Below are positions 1-7,351 of a DNA stretch of 14,622 nt, one piece after another; position 1 is the stretch's first letter, and each line of letters opens with the position of its first letter. The stretch is from Aureococcus anophagefferens. Taxonomy: Eukaryota > Sar > Pelagophyceae > Pelagomonadales > Pelagomonadaceae. The notes below the pieces were generated by a model. That model had not been told where the DNA came from. It made no database searches and saw only the letters and a program-made list of their open reading frames with translations. The DNA lies in contig NW_008705592.1 in NCBI RefSeq assembly GCF_000186865.1, forward strand, positions 222,327-236,948, written 5' to 3'. A program made the position numbers and the translations under genes.

Positions 1-20
1 CNGATTTTTTTACCAAGTAC

Positions 21-245
21 ATGGCTCGCGCGGCGAGGGGGAAGGGGCGTGCTCGCGGGAGCCAATCCAAGGATATTTGGACGCGGGAGGAGTGCGGGAG
101 CTTGAACTTCTTTGATCACCAAATGGTCGAAGAATGGTCGAAGGATCAGGTGAAGATGCCCGCCGCGCAACCGCCGCGGTTGGCCTGCCCGAATTTCGCG
201 GTCAGGACTGCTTATGAGAGCGGGGTGCGTCGCCTAATGCGCTAG
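21..245 (+). CDS. Small hypothetical ORF near the window edge
   Basis: An ATG-to-TAG reading frame of 74 codons. The N-terminus is basic (R, K and G rich) and is followed by a more ordinary amphipathic stretch containing WTREECGSLNFF and MVEEWSKD. Base composition is lower in GC than the coding genes further in. I recognise no family. A short direct repeat (two copies of aatggtcgaag near 121-142) lies inside it. It could be the 3' exon of a gene that starts outside the window, a fragment of a mobile element, or a chance ORF. The N at base 2 suggests an assembly gap or contig edge just upstream, so the 5' context cannot be judged. Confidence 0.2.
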   Translation: MARAARGKGRARGSQSKDIWTREECGSLNFFDHQMVEEWSKDQVKMPAAQPPRLACPNFAVRTAYESGVRRLMR

Positions 246-786
246 AGAGAGAGCTATAAAGCAATCTCGGGTGAAATTTGGGACGAAAACTATTCTCGCG
301 TGATCACCGACCGGAGCGCCGTCGGGGGACAGGCGCCGCGCTTGGACCAAAGGCCCGTGGCGTGGTCCCGGGCGTAGCCCTCGGCGTCGAGCTGCGCCTG
401 GGTCATGAAGGCGCCCTTTCCGGGGCCGCGAGCCCGCGTGCCTCTGGCGGCTCTCGGCCTTGGGCTTCGCGACGCGGCGGCGGCCCTCGCGCGGGTCGAG
501 CCACGCGGGGAGAGGGCCGACGGAGCGCAGGACGTCGAGGTCGCGGCGCCGCGTGTGGACCCGGGTCCAGGGGCTGGTCCCATCCCGGCTCCGGGGCGCC
601 GTCCGCGCGCGCGGCCGGCGGCGGCGCGGCGCGTTCGTCGGGCGGCCGGTCGAACTTGGCGGCGTCGCGGCGGTCGCCGAGGAGGCGGCTCTGGTGCTCG
701 CCGGCGCCGCGCTCGCCGCGGCGCGACGGCGCGGTCGCCGCGGCGCGGCCCTCGAGCTCGCGGGTCGTCGGCTCCCGACGGCGTCG
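246..786 (-). other. Stretch without a confident gene; coding-like antisense sequence downstream of the methyltransferase gene
   Basis: I see no complete gene here. On the minus strand, directly after the TGA of the methyltransferase gene (787-789), the same frame stays open for over 100 codons and gives a mixed-charge sequence (TTRELEGRAAATAPSRRGER, then GDRRDAAKFDRPPDERAAP). A neighbouring minus frame then reads plausibly (RRRDLDVLRSVGPLPAWLDP), and a third ends in MTQAQLDAEGYARDHATG before a TAG at about 290. Such frame-hopping fits a decayed exon, undetected small introns, or sequencing indels in very GC-rich DNA. The plus-strand ORFs here are extremely Arg/Ala/Pro-rich and look like composition artefacts. 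Confidence 0.35.
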
Positions 787-2696
787 TCACCGCGGCCGCT
801 TGCGCGCCGTGACGACGGCGTTCTTCGGCGAGCCCATGTCCGGCGCGAAGTCGAGGCGCGCGTCCGGGCAGTCGCGGCGGCAGACGCCGAGGAGCGCGTC
901 GGCGAGGACGTCGTAGAGGCTCCGGCCCTGGGCCCTGGCGAGGCCCTTGGCGCGCTTCCCGAGCGTGCCCTTGGCGCAGCACGGCACGACGGCGAGGGCC
1001 TCGACGGCGCCGCAGTCCGCCGCGACGGCGAGCACGCGCGGCGCGAGGGCCCCGCAGACGTGGAGGCCGAGGAGCACGGCGCGCCGCCCCCGCGCCGCGC
1101 GGCATAGCTCCGCCGGCGCCGCGCGCGAGAAGACGTCGAGCGGCGCGTAGGCCACCTGTGTGGAAATCAAACCTTCAACCCGACTTCAATGTGAGCGTAA
1201 TTGAACGAGTTGCGCCGGACTCTTCGGCTGTGCTTCGAGAACTCGACGAGAGCGATCGATTCGTCCAAAAATCAGCCAAATCGACTTCGATTTGACCGAG
1301 CTAGAGAATTCTGAAGTTTGGCCCCGACGTCCCAGCTCACTGGTTGATTTCCACACAGTAGGCCACGTTGGCCCGGCTCCGGACGTGCGACAGGTCCATC
1401 GCCGGGTTCGAGTCGAACATGACGACGCGCGCGCGGGGGAAGAGGTAGCTCAGGAGCAGCGCGACGACGCCGCGGCCGCTGCAGACGTCGAGGATCGCGA
1501 GCTCGTCCTCGGGGACCTGCGTGGCATTCAAATCTTCAACCCGACTTCAACGTGCGCGTATGCGACGGTGTCGACGCGAGCTCTTCGGCCGCGCTTCGAG
1601 GACTCGACGAGAGCCATCGATTCGTCCAAAAATCAGCCGAATCGACGTCGATGCGATCGAGCTCGAGAATTCTCAAGTTTGGTCGGGACCACCCAAACCA
1701 GTGGTTGAATGCCACACAGTCGGGGACGGGCGCCGCGAGGCCCCGGAGCGCGTCCGCGGCCGCGTAGGCCTCGCAGACCTCCTTCGGCGCGCCCTTCGTC
1801 GCGAGGAGGCGGCGGATCGCGCCGTCCGCGACGGCCTCGTCGTAAAAGTCCGCCGCGAGGAAGGCCGCGAGCCGCGGCAGCGCCGCGCTCTTGCGCCGGA
1901 GCCGCGCGGTGAGCGCCGCCGCGGACGTGCCGCAGGCCCGCGGCGGCGCGTCCTCGAGGCTCGCCTCCGCGCGGCCCCGCGCGGGCCGCTCGGCCGCGCT
2001 CGGCCCCGCGCCGCCGTAGGCCGCGACGGCCGCGCCGCCGCGGCCCGCGCGCCACGCGAGCACGGCGTCGACGACGGCGCCCGGGTCCGGGTGCGGCCGC
2101 TTGCACGCGCCGCGCGTGCAGCGCCGCCTCCGGTCCTCGACGCCGAGCGCCGCGGCGACGGCGCCGCCGCAGGCCCCGGCGAAGACGTGCGCGCGCGCGC
2201 CGCCACAGTCGCAGGGCCGGCCGGCGACGTGGGCCCAGCAGACGAGCGACGTCGCGAGGACGCCGTCGACGGCGAGCGCGGCCCGCGGCGCCCGCGCCTG
2301 GCGCCACGCGACGTCGACGATGGCCTCCAGGGACCAGACCGCGGCCTCCTTCGCCCAGCCGGCGCCCGGCCGCGCCAGCGCGACGTCCGCGGCGGCGGCT
2401 CGCGCGGTGGCTCGCGCGGCGCGCGCGTCCGCTTCGATCGCTGCGGCGCCCGGCGCGGTGGCTCGCGCGGCGCGCGCGGCCGGCGCGGTCGCAGCGGCGC
2501 CCGGCGCGGTGGATTGCGCGGCGCGCGCGGCCGGCGCGGTCGCAGCGGCGCCCGGCGCGGTCGCTGCGGCCGCATGCGCTGTCGCCGTCGCGGCGCGACA
2601 CTCCGCTTCGACCGCTGCGGCGTCCGTCGTGCTTACTGCAGCTGCAAACGCGACTGCGAGGTCTGCGAGGTCGCTTTCATCGCCTGGAACACCCAT
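787..2696 (-). CDS. SAM-dependent methyltransferase, METTL25/RRNAD1/TRM13-like (three exons, introner introns)
   Basis: Exons on the minus strand are 2696-1728, 1516-1367 and 1155-787, all joined in phase 0, giving about 495 aa. The C-terminal third is a Rossmann methyltransferase: motif I ILDVCSGRG at residues 331-339, an acidic motif II (VVMFDSNPA), GLHVCG at 403-408, VPCC at 430-433 and a closing SPKNAVVTARK. The GLHxCG and PCC pair is typical of the Methyltransf_32 group (METTL25, RRNAD1, TRM13), whose members act on RNA or are uncharacterised. The N-terminal half has four 17-residue Ala-rich repeats (about 46-113) and a Cys/His cluster (C153, H156, C162, C164, C176, C193, C198, H202) that could bind zinc. 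I chose the ATG at 2696; an in-frame ATG at 2732 is an alternative. The exact substrate is unknown. Confidence 0.72.
1156..1358 (-). mobile_element. Introner element (intron 2 of the methyltransferase gene)
   Basis: A 203-bp element with terminal inverted repeats ctgtgtggaaatcaa and ttgatttccacacag (two-base offset at the inner edge), flanked by an exact 8-bp duplication, taggccac, at 1148-1155 and 1359-1366. In the gene's sense the intron runs 1366 to 1156. The donor GT is the start of the duplicated target (gtggccta), and the acceptor AG is the element tip. Removing these 211 nt rejoins RAN to VAY in frame, exactly as before insertion. The core (tcgtccaaaaatcagcc) is shared with the copies at 1517, 12609 and 13001. 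Nothing in it codes for a transposase, so it is non-autonomous. Confidence 0.9.
1517..1719 (-). mobile_element. Introner element (intron 1 of the methyltransferase gene)
   Basis: A second 203-bp copy, the same length as its neighbour, with tips ctgcgtggcattcaa and ttgaatgccacacag and an exact 8-bp duplication, tcggggac, at 1509-1516 and 1720-1727. The gene-sense intron is 1727 to 1517 (211 nt), with GT from the target copy (gtccccga) and AG from the tip. Splicing gives AAP joined to VPEDELAILDV, entering the methyltransferase motif I in frame. Its orientation matches the 1156 element. The equal length, intact inverted repeats and perfect duplications suggest both are recent insertions. Confidence 0.9.
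2358..2561 (-). repeat. 51-bp tandem repeat encoding 17-residue Ala-rich units
   Basis: Four consecutive units of 51 bp within exon 1 of the methyltransferase gene. Units 1 and 2 both read TAPGAAATAPAARAA plus two residues; unit 3 starts the same way and then diverges (TAPGAAAIEADARAA), and unit 4 is only loosely similar. The period is a multiple of three, so unit gain or loss keeps the frame. It probably forms a flexible or helical linker before the Cys/His cluster. Copy number may vary between strains. Confidence 0.75.
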
Positions 2697-2763
2697 GCGC
2701 GCGGCACGCACCGAGACCGACCTTGACGACATGTTGACGCTGGCGAGCTGCGGCGGGCGGAGC
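2697..2763. promoter_or_regulatory. Compact divergent promoter between two methyltransferase genes
   Basis: Only 67 bp separate the chosen start of the minus-strand methyltransferase (2696) from the BMT2 start (2764). If either upstream in-frame ATG is used (2732 on minus, 2695 or 2731 on plus), the coding ends would overlap. I see no TATA-like sequence. The geometry suggests a shared bidirectional promoter for two RNA-methylation-type genes; this is inference from spacing. Confidence 0.4.
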
Positions 2764-3579
2764 ATGGGGAAGAAGCGCAAGGCGTCGTCGACGGCGCCGC
2801 TCGTGGCGCCGCCGATGACGTCGCGGCGCGTCGCGCGGCAGGTCACGTCCAAGTTCCACAAGCTCACGTCCGACCTCGCGACGTCGACGTCGTCGGCGGC
2901 GCGGGCGGAGCTGGCGCGGGAGCTCGAGGGCATGGGCGGCCGCGCGCGCTACCAGGAGGCGAGCGCCCTGTCGACGTCGCTCTACAGCACGTCGAAGTGG
3001 GTCCTCAAGGTCCTGCGGCGGCGCGGCGTCGTCGGCGGCGGCGGCGCGGCGCCGCGGCTCCTGGAGGTCGGGGCGATCAACACGCAGCTCCTCGACGCGC
3101 CGGGCGTCGAGACGCGCGCCATCGACCTGCGGTCCACGCACGAGCGCGTCGAGCGCGTCGACTTCCTCGACCTCGCGCCGGCCGGCGCCTGGGACGTCGT
3201 CGTCTGCGCGCTCGTGCTCAACTGCGTGCCGAGCCCCCGAGCGCGGGGCCGCGCGGTCGCGAACCTCGCGGCGCACCTCAAGCCCGCGGGCCTCTGCTTC
3301 GTCGTGCTCCCGCTGACCTGCCTCGAGCGGTCGTCGAAGACGACGCCCGGCGCCTTCGACGCCGCGCTCGCGGCCGCGGGCCTCCGCGAGCTCGAGCGCC
3401 GCGCGACGCCCAAGCTCCTCCACCTCTGCCTCGAGCGGAGCGACGCGCCGGACCCGCGGCCGGCCGCGCCGGCGGCCGGCGCCGAGCTCCGGCCCCGCCG
3501 GAAGAAGACCAACGACTTCCACGTCGTCCTGCCCGGCGCGGCGGCCCCGACGACGGCGACGCGGCGGACGCGGGCGTGA
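2764..3579 (+). CDS. BMT2: 25S rRNA adenine-N(1) methyltransferase, BMT2/SAMTOR family
   Basis: Single-exon gene of 271 aa. It begins MGKKRKA, a likely nucleolar signal, followed by VTSKFHKLTSDL and the family-type segment YQEAS...STSKWVLKVL (63-84). The SAM fold follows: RLLEVGA (98-104), AIDLRS (119-124), VDFLDL (132-137) and WDVVVCALVLNCVP (143-156). VVLPLTCLERS (180-190), TPKLLHLCLE and the closing RRKKTNDFHVVL (245-256) follow. This order matches fungal Bmt2, which methylates an adenine in large-subunit rRNA; the animal relative SAMTOR is a SAM sensor. As this copy keeps the catalytic core and sits in an alga, the rRNA enzyme role is more likely. I chose the ATG before GKKRK; in-frame ATGs at 2695 and 2731 lie in the divergent promoter. 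The gene converges on the permease 41 bp downstream. Confidence 0.85.
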   Translation: MGKKRKASSTAPLVAPPMTSRRVARQVTSKFHKLTSDLATSTSSAARAELARELEGMGGRARYQEASALSTSLYSTSKWVLKVLRRRGVVGGGGAAPRLLEVGAINTQLLDAPGVETRAIDLRSTHERVERVDFLDLAPAGAWDVVVCALVLNCVPSPRARGRAVANLAAHLKPAGLCFVVLPLTCLERSSKTTPGAFDAALAAAGLRELERRATPKLLHLCLERSDAPDPRPAAPAAGAELRPRRKKTNDFHVVLPGAAAPTTATRRTRA

Positions 3580-3585
3580 GGCGAT

Positions 3586-3607
3586 CGCGCGCGCGCGCGC
3601 GCGCGCG
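3586..3607. repeat. (CG)11 dinucleotide tract between convergent genes
   Basis: Eleven uninterrupted CG units lie between the BMT2 stop (3579) and the permease stop (3621). Alternating CG is the classic left-handed Z-DNA-forming sequence, and two convergent transcription units would drive supercoiling into it. It may equally be a simple microsatellite. Polymerase slippage makes its exact length uncertain. Confidence 0.8.
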
Positions 3608-3620
3608 TCCCTCGGAGGCG

Positions 3621-5622
3621 TTACTTGCCCTTGGCCGCGGCCGCGAGCGCGCGGAGCGCGGGCCGGATGCTGAACGCGTCGCCCGAGGGCCCCGCGGCCG
3701 CGAGGAGGGGCATGACGAAGCCGAAGGCGAAGAGGAAGCTGTACAAGATCGTCGTGAAGATGAGCAGGCCGAGCTTGAAGAAGAACTGGAGCTGGCAGGG
3801 GAGCATGAACGCGCCCGCGCCGAGCGTCGTCACGGCGCCGCCGACGACCGTGGGCCCCATCTTCTCGATGGAGAAGGCGAAGCGGTCGAGGCGGTGCTTC
3901 GCGCCGTGCTCCTTGTCCGCCGCGACGTACATGTGGCCCAGGTGGATCGTGTAGTCCACGGAGAAGCCGATGACCATGACGCCCGCGAGCGACTCGATGA
4001 TGCCCAGGTCCCAGCCGAAGACCGACTGCGCCGTGCCCAGCACCGACGCGACGACGAAGGCGATGCCGACGATGGAGTAGAGGCTCACGAGCACGTTCTC
4101 CGTCGCGAAGATGAGCACGCCGAAGGCGATGGGGAAGCAGATGTAGAAGCCCTCGAAGAGCGACGCGCGGAGCTCGATGAACGTGTCGCACCACAAAAAC
4201 TGCCACGCGCCGTCGTAGGAGAGGTGGCCGCCCTGCGCCGGCAGCAGGCCCTGCCGCGCCTCCGTGAACTTGACGACGCGGTTGATGACCTTCTTCCGCG
4301 CGCGGATGCCCCGGTTGAGCTTCATCGTGAGGTACGTCGGCACGGTCACGTACCTTAAGCTCCCGTCGACGACGCCGACGTAGTCCTTCCACGACGTGCC
4401 GTCGAACTGCGCGCGCGAAGTACTCGAAGCGGAAGACGAAGCGGTAGACGAACGCGGTGATCGGCACGGACATGAGGATCTGCGCCATGCACGCGGCCGT
4501 GTACGCGCAGGACCCCGTGTGGATCCGCACCCAGAACGTGACGAAGAGGATCGTGAAGAGCATGTAGACGGAATCCATCTCCTGCATGCGCAGCCACTCG
4601 AGCCGCTGGAGGAGCCACGCGAAGCACCGGAAGTCGACGCCGCCGTAGCGCCACTCGTCGAGGTACGCGCTCAACAGCACCGTGCTCTCGACGCCGAAGA
4701 GGTCCCACCAGTCGAGCTCCACGTCGCCGAAGAAGTCGAGGTATTTGAGCAGCTGCGCCTCCGTGTCGTCCGTCGTGCTGTCGTAGCCCTCGAGGGGCTG
4801 GCCGACGTAGAGCAGGCTCCGCGTCTTCGTCGTGGCGCCGGCCTCGAGCGCGCCGTTCTCCATGTAGACGCCGTTCTCCAGGAGCCCGGCGACGGACGAG
4901 TTCGCCGCGGCGACCATGGCGCTCCACGTGGCGTCGACGGCCGCCGCGTCGAGGAGGTCGCAGTCCGCGGACCCGCCCGTGACCAGCGCGCCCATCCACG
5001 CGTCGCCGTAGAACTTGCGCAGCACGGAGAGCTGGGGCGCGACGCAGGCGCCGCCGGCGTCGATCATGCAGACCTTGGACCACTCCTTCTGCCGGTAGAA
5101 CGCGGACTCGATGGCGCAGATCGTCCGCAGAGTCTCGGGCGTGAAGACGTGGCCGCCCGGCCCCTTGTACTCGATCCAGGTCCCCAGCAGGTCGTACTGG
5201 GACCGCCGGCTCGGGTCGCTCACGGCGCTCAGGGCGTCGACCTCCTCGACGGCCTCGAGGCGCATGTCGCGGTACTTCGTCGCGCGCTTCTCGTTGATGA
5301 TCCACGCGTACTGGTACTGCGGGCTGAGCACGAGGGACTGGGCGGCCATGCCCACGAGGGCGAGGAAGATGTAGCCGCCCGTGACGCACCAGAAGGCCTT
5401 GCGGCGCTTGCCGACGACGAACCTGAGGAAGGTGAGGCAGAGGCGGTCGAAGCGCCCGAGGCGCCGCGTGACGTCGTCCGTGTGCGGCAGGAAGGGCATC
5501 ATGGCCAGCGTCACGGCGCCGGAGCCGCCGTCGACGGCGTAGGAGATGGGCGTCGCCTCGCCCTTGGGCGCCGCCTTGTCCGGCGGCGGCGGCGGCGCCG
5601 CGTCGGCGGACTCGTCGGCCAT
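3621..5622 (-). CDS. Dispatched/Patched-like RND permease, interrupted by a frame break at about 4410
   Basis: The N-terminal frame (5622 to 4411, 404 aa) has a Pro-rich cytosolic start, TM1 (about 77-97), a soluble loop of about 250 aa, then TM2 (YMLFTILFVTFWVRIHTGS) and TM3 (ILMSVPITAFVYRFVF). The C-terminal frame (4409 to 3621, 262 aa) starts QFDGTSWKDYVG. It contains the hallmark GWDLGIIESLAGVMVIGFSV followed by DYTIHLGHMY, and then GPTVVGGAVTTLGAGAFMLP and a last TM pair. These match the start of the first sterol-sensing-type half and the second half of Dispatched-like transporters, which export lipidated cargo or sterols by proton or sodium flux. The conserved GADD segment, TM4-TM7 and most of the second loop are absent, and the frame shifts by one base inside a GC run. 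It is therefore either a pseudogene, a hidden intron or missing exon, or an assembly deletion. Confidence 0.75.
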
Positions 5623-5689
5623 CTCGAACGAGGCTGCCCCCGTGGAAGACGACGGGCGTTTTTCGTGGCGGCGCTACGGTTTCCTGTAG

Positions 5690-5752
5690 CCGAATGACGG
5701 TTTTGGCCGTCATTCGGCCGGCCCGAGCCGTCATTCCGTCCCCGAATGACGG
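5690..5752. promoter_or_regulatory. Four alternating GTCATTC/GAATGAC motifs forming two palindromes
   Basis: ccgaatgacgg (5690-5700) faces ccgtcattcgg (5707-5717), a perfect 11-bp inverted repeat with a 6-bp loop. Then ccgtcattc (5728-5736) faces gaatgacgg (5744-5752), a 9-bp inverted repeat with a 7-bp gap. They sit 68-130 bp upstream of the permease start. TGACG/CGTCA is the core of many bZIP sites, so a clustered operator is possible. The same motif recurs at the far edge of the adjacent inverted-repeat region (7164, 7184, 7217), so these may instead be element termini. Confidence 0.5.
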
Positions 5753-5887
5753 TCTGGGGCTGCGGCGCGAGTTTCGCCCGGTTTCGGCCGCCGCGCGGCC
5801 CGTCGCCCGCGCCGCGAAGTCGGTTTCCGGGGCGTCGACCCCCCCGGGCCGCCCCGGAGCGCTTCCGCCGGCGCGCATCGGCGCGGT

Positions 5888-6131
5888 GGTCGCCGCGGGC
5901 TGCCCCTCGCCCCGCGGCGGCATGGACGCGCCGCCCGACGACGACGACGACGACGTCGTCTGCCTGTCGCCGCCGCCGACGCGGTCCGCGGGCGCGCCCG
6001 AGGCGCTGGGCGAGCCCTGGACCGCCAGGTCTTCGACTGCGCGCGCGCGCGGCCCGTCGACGCCGCCGCCGTCGCGCCGCGCGGCCGCCGCGGGCAGCCC
6101 CGCGGAGCCGAGCGACGACGAGGTCTTCTGC
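5888..6131 (+). repeat. Left arm of a long imperfect inverted repeat
   Basis: This arm aligns with the reverse complement of 6775-7003. Shared blocks include ggtcgccgcgggctgc, cgcggcggcat, ggtccgcgggcgcgcccgag, a ggcg-agccct block, and gccgccgcgggcagccccgc. Internal units are also tandemly repeated on this side: the agccccgcgg block recurs at about 6095 and 6244, 149 bp apart, and the tgcct motif occurs at about 5961, 6129 and 6278. Similarity to the opposite arm weakens outwards but may continue to the AATGACGGT-type tips at 5745 and 7170. Confidence 0.65.
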
Positions 6132-6607
6132 CTAGCGCCCCCGCCGACGCGATCCGCGCGCACGCCCGAGGCGCCGGGCGAGCCCTCGAGCTCCAGGTTT
6201 TTCTCCGTCGCCGCCGCCGCCGCGGCCGCGCGGCCGCCGCGGGCAGCCCCGCGGACACGAGCGACGACGAGCTCGTTTGCCTGTCGCCTCCGCCGTCCGC
6301 GACGCGGTCCGGGACCGCGGCATCGCTGCCGAGGTCGCCTGAGCCGCCCGCGCGCGTCCGGTCGCCGCCGCGCGACGCTCCGACCGCGTCGCGCGCCAGC
6401 CCCGCGGACACGGGCGACGACGAGCGACGACCACTTGTCGCCGCCCCGACATGCGCGTCGAACGGCGGTGCGGTTCCGTGGAGGTCGCTCACGTCGCCCG
6501 GCGTCGCGCGTGGACCCGGTCGCGCCCTGCCGCGGGAAGGCTCGCCCGGCGAGCCATTGCCATCGCCTGGGTTCTCTAAACACCCACGACGATACTATAG
6601 GACGTAG
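5922..6607 (+). CDS. Possible Pro-rich protein with repeated SUMO-interaction-like motifs (frame broken)
   Basis: From the ATG at 5922 the frame reads an acidic run followed by VVCLSPPPTRSAGAPEA. One unit (168 bp) later comes SDDEVFCLAPPPTRSA with PEAPGEP. The next unit, 149 bp further on, gives SDDELVCLSPPP but in another frame, which runs on to a TAG at 6605-6607. Conservation of acidic-[VL]-[VF]-C-L-[AS]-PPP across units despite DNA divergence suggests selection on protein. The pattern (hydrophobic-hydrophobic-x-hydrophobic flanked by acids) resembles a SUMO-interacting motif; that reading is inference. The frame break lies in the GCC-rich stretch near 6195-6235. No known family is recognised, and the whole region may be a decayed repeat element. 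Confidence 0.3.
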
Positions 6608-6774
6608 GCCCCACTTAAGTACACCTGCGCGGTCGGCGCGACCTCGGGACCGCTGCTCTTACTGCCACCGATCCACCGGGGCGGTGGTATGGTGCGCGGC
6701 GCCAACCGAGTCGCCCGACCTCAGCACCACAGCACCAGGTTCGCGTTCGTCCCGGATCGGTGACGTGCAATCGG
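6608..6774. other. Spacer between the inverted arms
   Basis: A less GC-rich stretch between the two arms, with no convincing ORF, promoter or RNA gene. Short ORFs cross it on both strands only as extensions of the repeat frames. Confidence 0.4.
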
Positions 6775-7003
6775 ATTGCTCGTCGCTCGTGCCCGCGGGG
6801 CTGCCCGCGGCGGCCGCGACGGCGACGGACCGCGCGCGCGCGCGGTCGAAAATCTCAGCAGGGCTGGAGCTCGAGGGCTCGCATGGCGCCTCGGGCGCGC
6901 CCGCGGACCGCGGCGGCGGCATCAATAAGCGCACGACGTCGCTGTCAAGGCAGCGGCGGCGGCATGGATGCCGCCGCGGGCGAGAGCAGCCCGCGGCGAC
7001 CGT
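6775..7003 (-). repeat. Right arm of the long inverted repeat (degenerate copy)
   Basis: Read on the minus strand this arm is collinear with the left arm. It encodes decayed forms of the same protein repeat: DSDVVRLLMPPPRSAGAPEA, then AAAAGSPAGTSDEQSDCTSP. It lies in a minus-strand ORF (7054-6659, 131 aa) that I would not call a functional gene, because the acidic-VxCL motif is eroded and no start fits. The outer flank (7004-7170) keeps patchy similarity to the left flank, ending in AATGACGG-type sequence on the minus strand. Confidence 0.6.
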
Positions 7004-7351
7004 TGCAACCGAGCCGCAGCGGGCGAGACAGCGGATGGCAGCCCCGTGGGGCAAAGAGGACTGACGGAAAGCCTGCGGACCACGGCAGTGCCTCTATGGC
7101 GCCGCACGGCGCCGTCGACGGGCCAGGTTTCGGTAGCTGGTTTCTGTCTCGGAGTGACAAGAACCGTCATTAACACAATAATACCGTCACTCCTTGAATT
7201 ATATAGTTAGTGTTGAACGTCATTCGAAGGGTGGGAATCTATTGGTTTCCAACGAGGCTTCAACGCCGCCCGGGCGCCGGCGGCGCCGCCGCCGCGCGAC
7301 CCTCGCGCGCGCGCGCGGAGCGAGCCCCCGGCCCCGAGACACACAGACGCC
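7004..7351. other. AT-richer intergenic stretch with TGAC/GTCA palindromes
   Basis: ggagtgac (7151-7158) pairs with gtcactcc (7186-7193). Between and beyond them lie ccgtcatt (7164), ccgtcac (7184) and acgtcattcg (7217-7226). The segment 7165-7250 is much richer in A and T than its surroundings. It marks the right edge of the inverted-repeat region and the 3' flank of the minus-strand cysteine/histidine-rich gene. No gene is seen. Confidence 0.5.

Noticed and set aside
1..20. The N at base 2 and the T-run as a terminator or promoter
   Set aside because: Too close to the window edge and ambiguous in sequence; it cannot be assigned.
1633..2601. Long Arg-rich minus-strand and plus-strand ORFs over methyltransferase exon 1
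   Set aside because: GC-rich frame shadows. They cross the introner at 1517 without regard to its boundaries and show no motifs.
5961..6278. Evenly spaced repeats that might suggest a CRISPR-like array
   Set aside because: Unit spacings are unequal (168 and 149 bp), the repeated part is long and coding-like, and the genome is eukaryotic.
4355..6583. 742-codon minus-strand ORF across the permease 5' half and the inverted-repeat region
   Set aside because: Over the permease it is an out-of-frame shadow with Arg/Pro/Ala-heavy composition, while the correct frame has clear membrane segments. Its upstream part only reads through the repeat arms.
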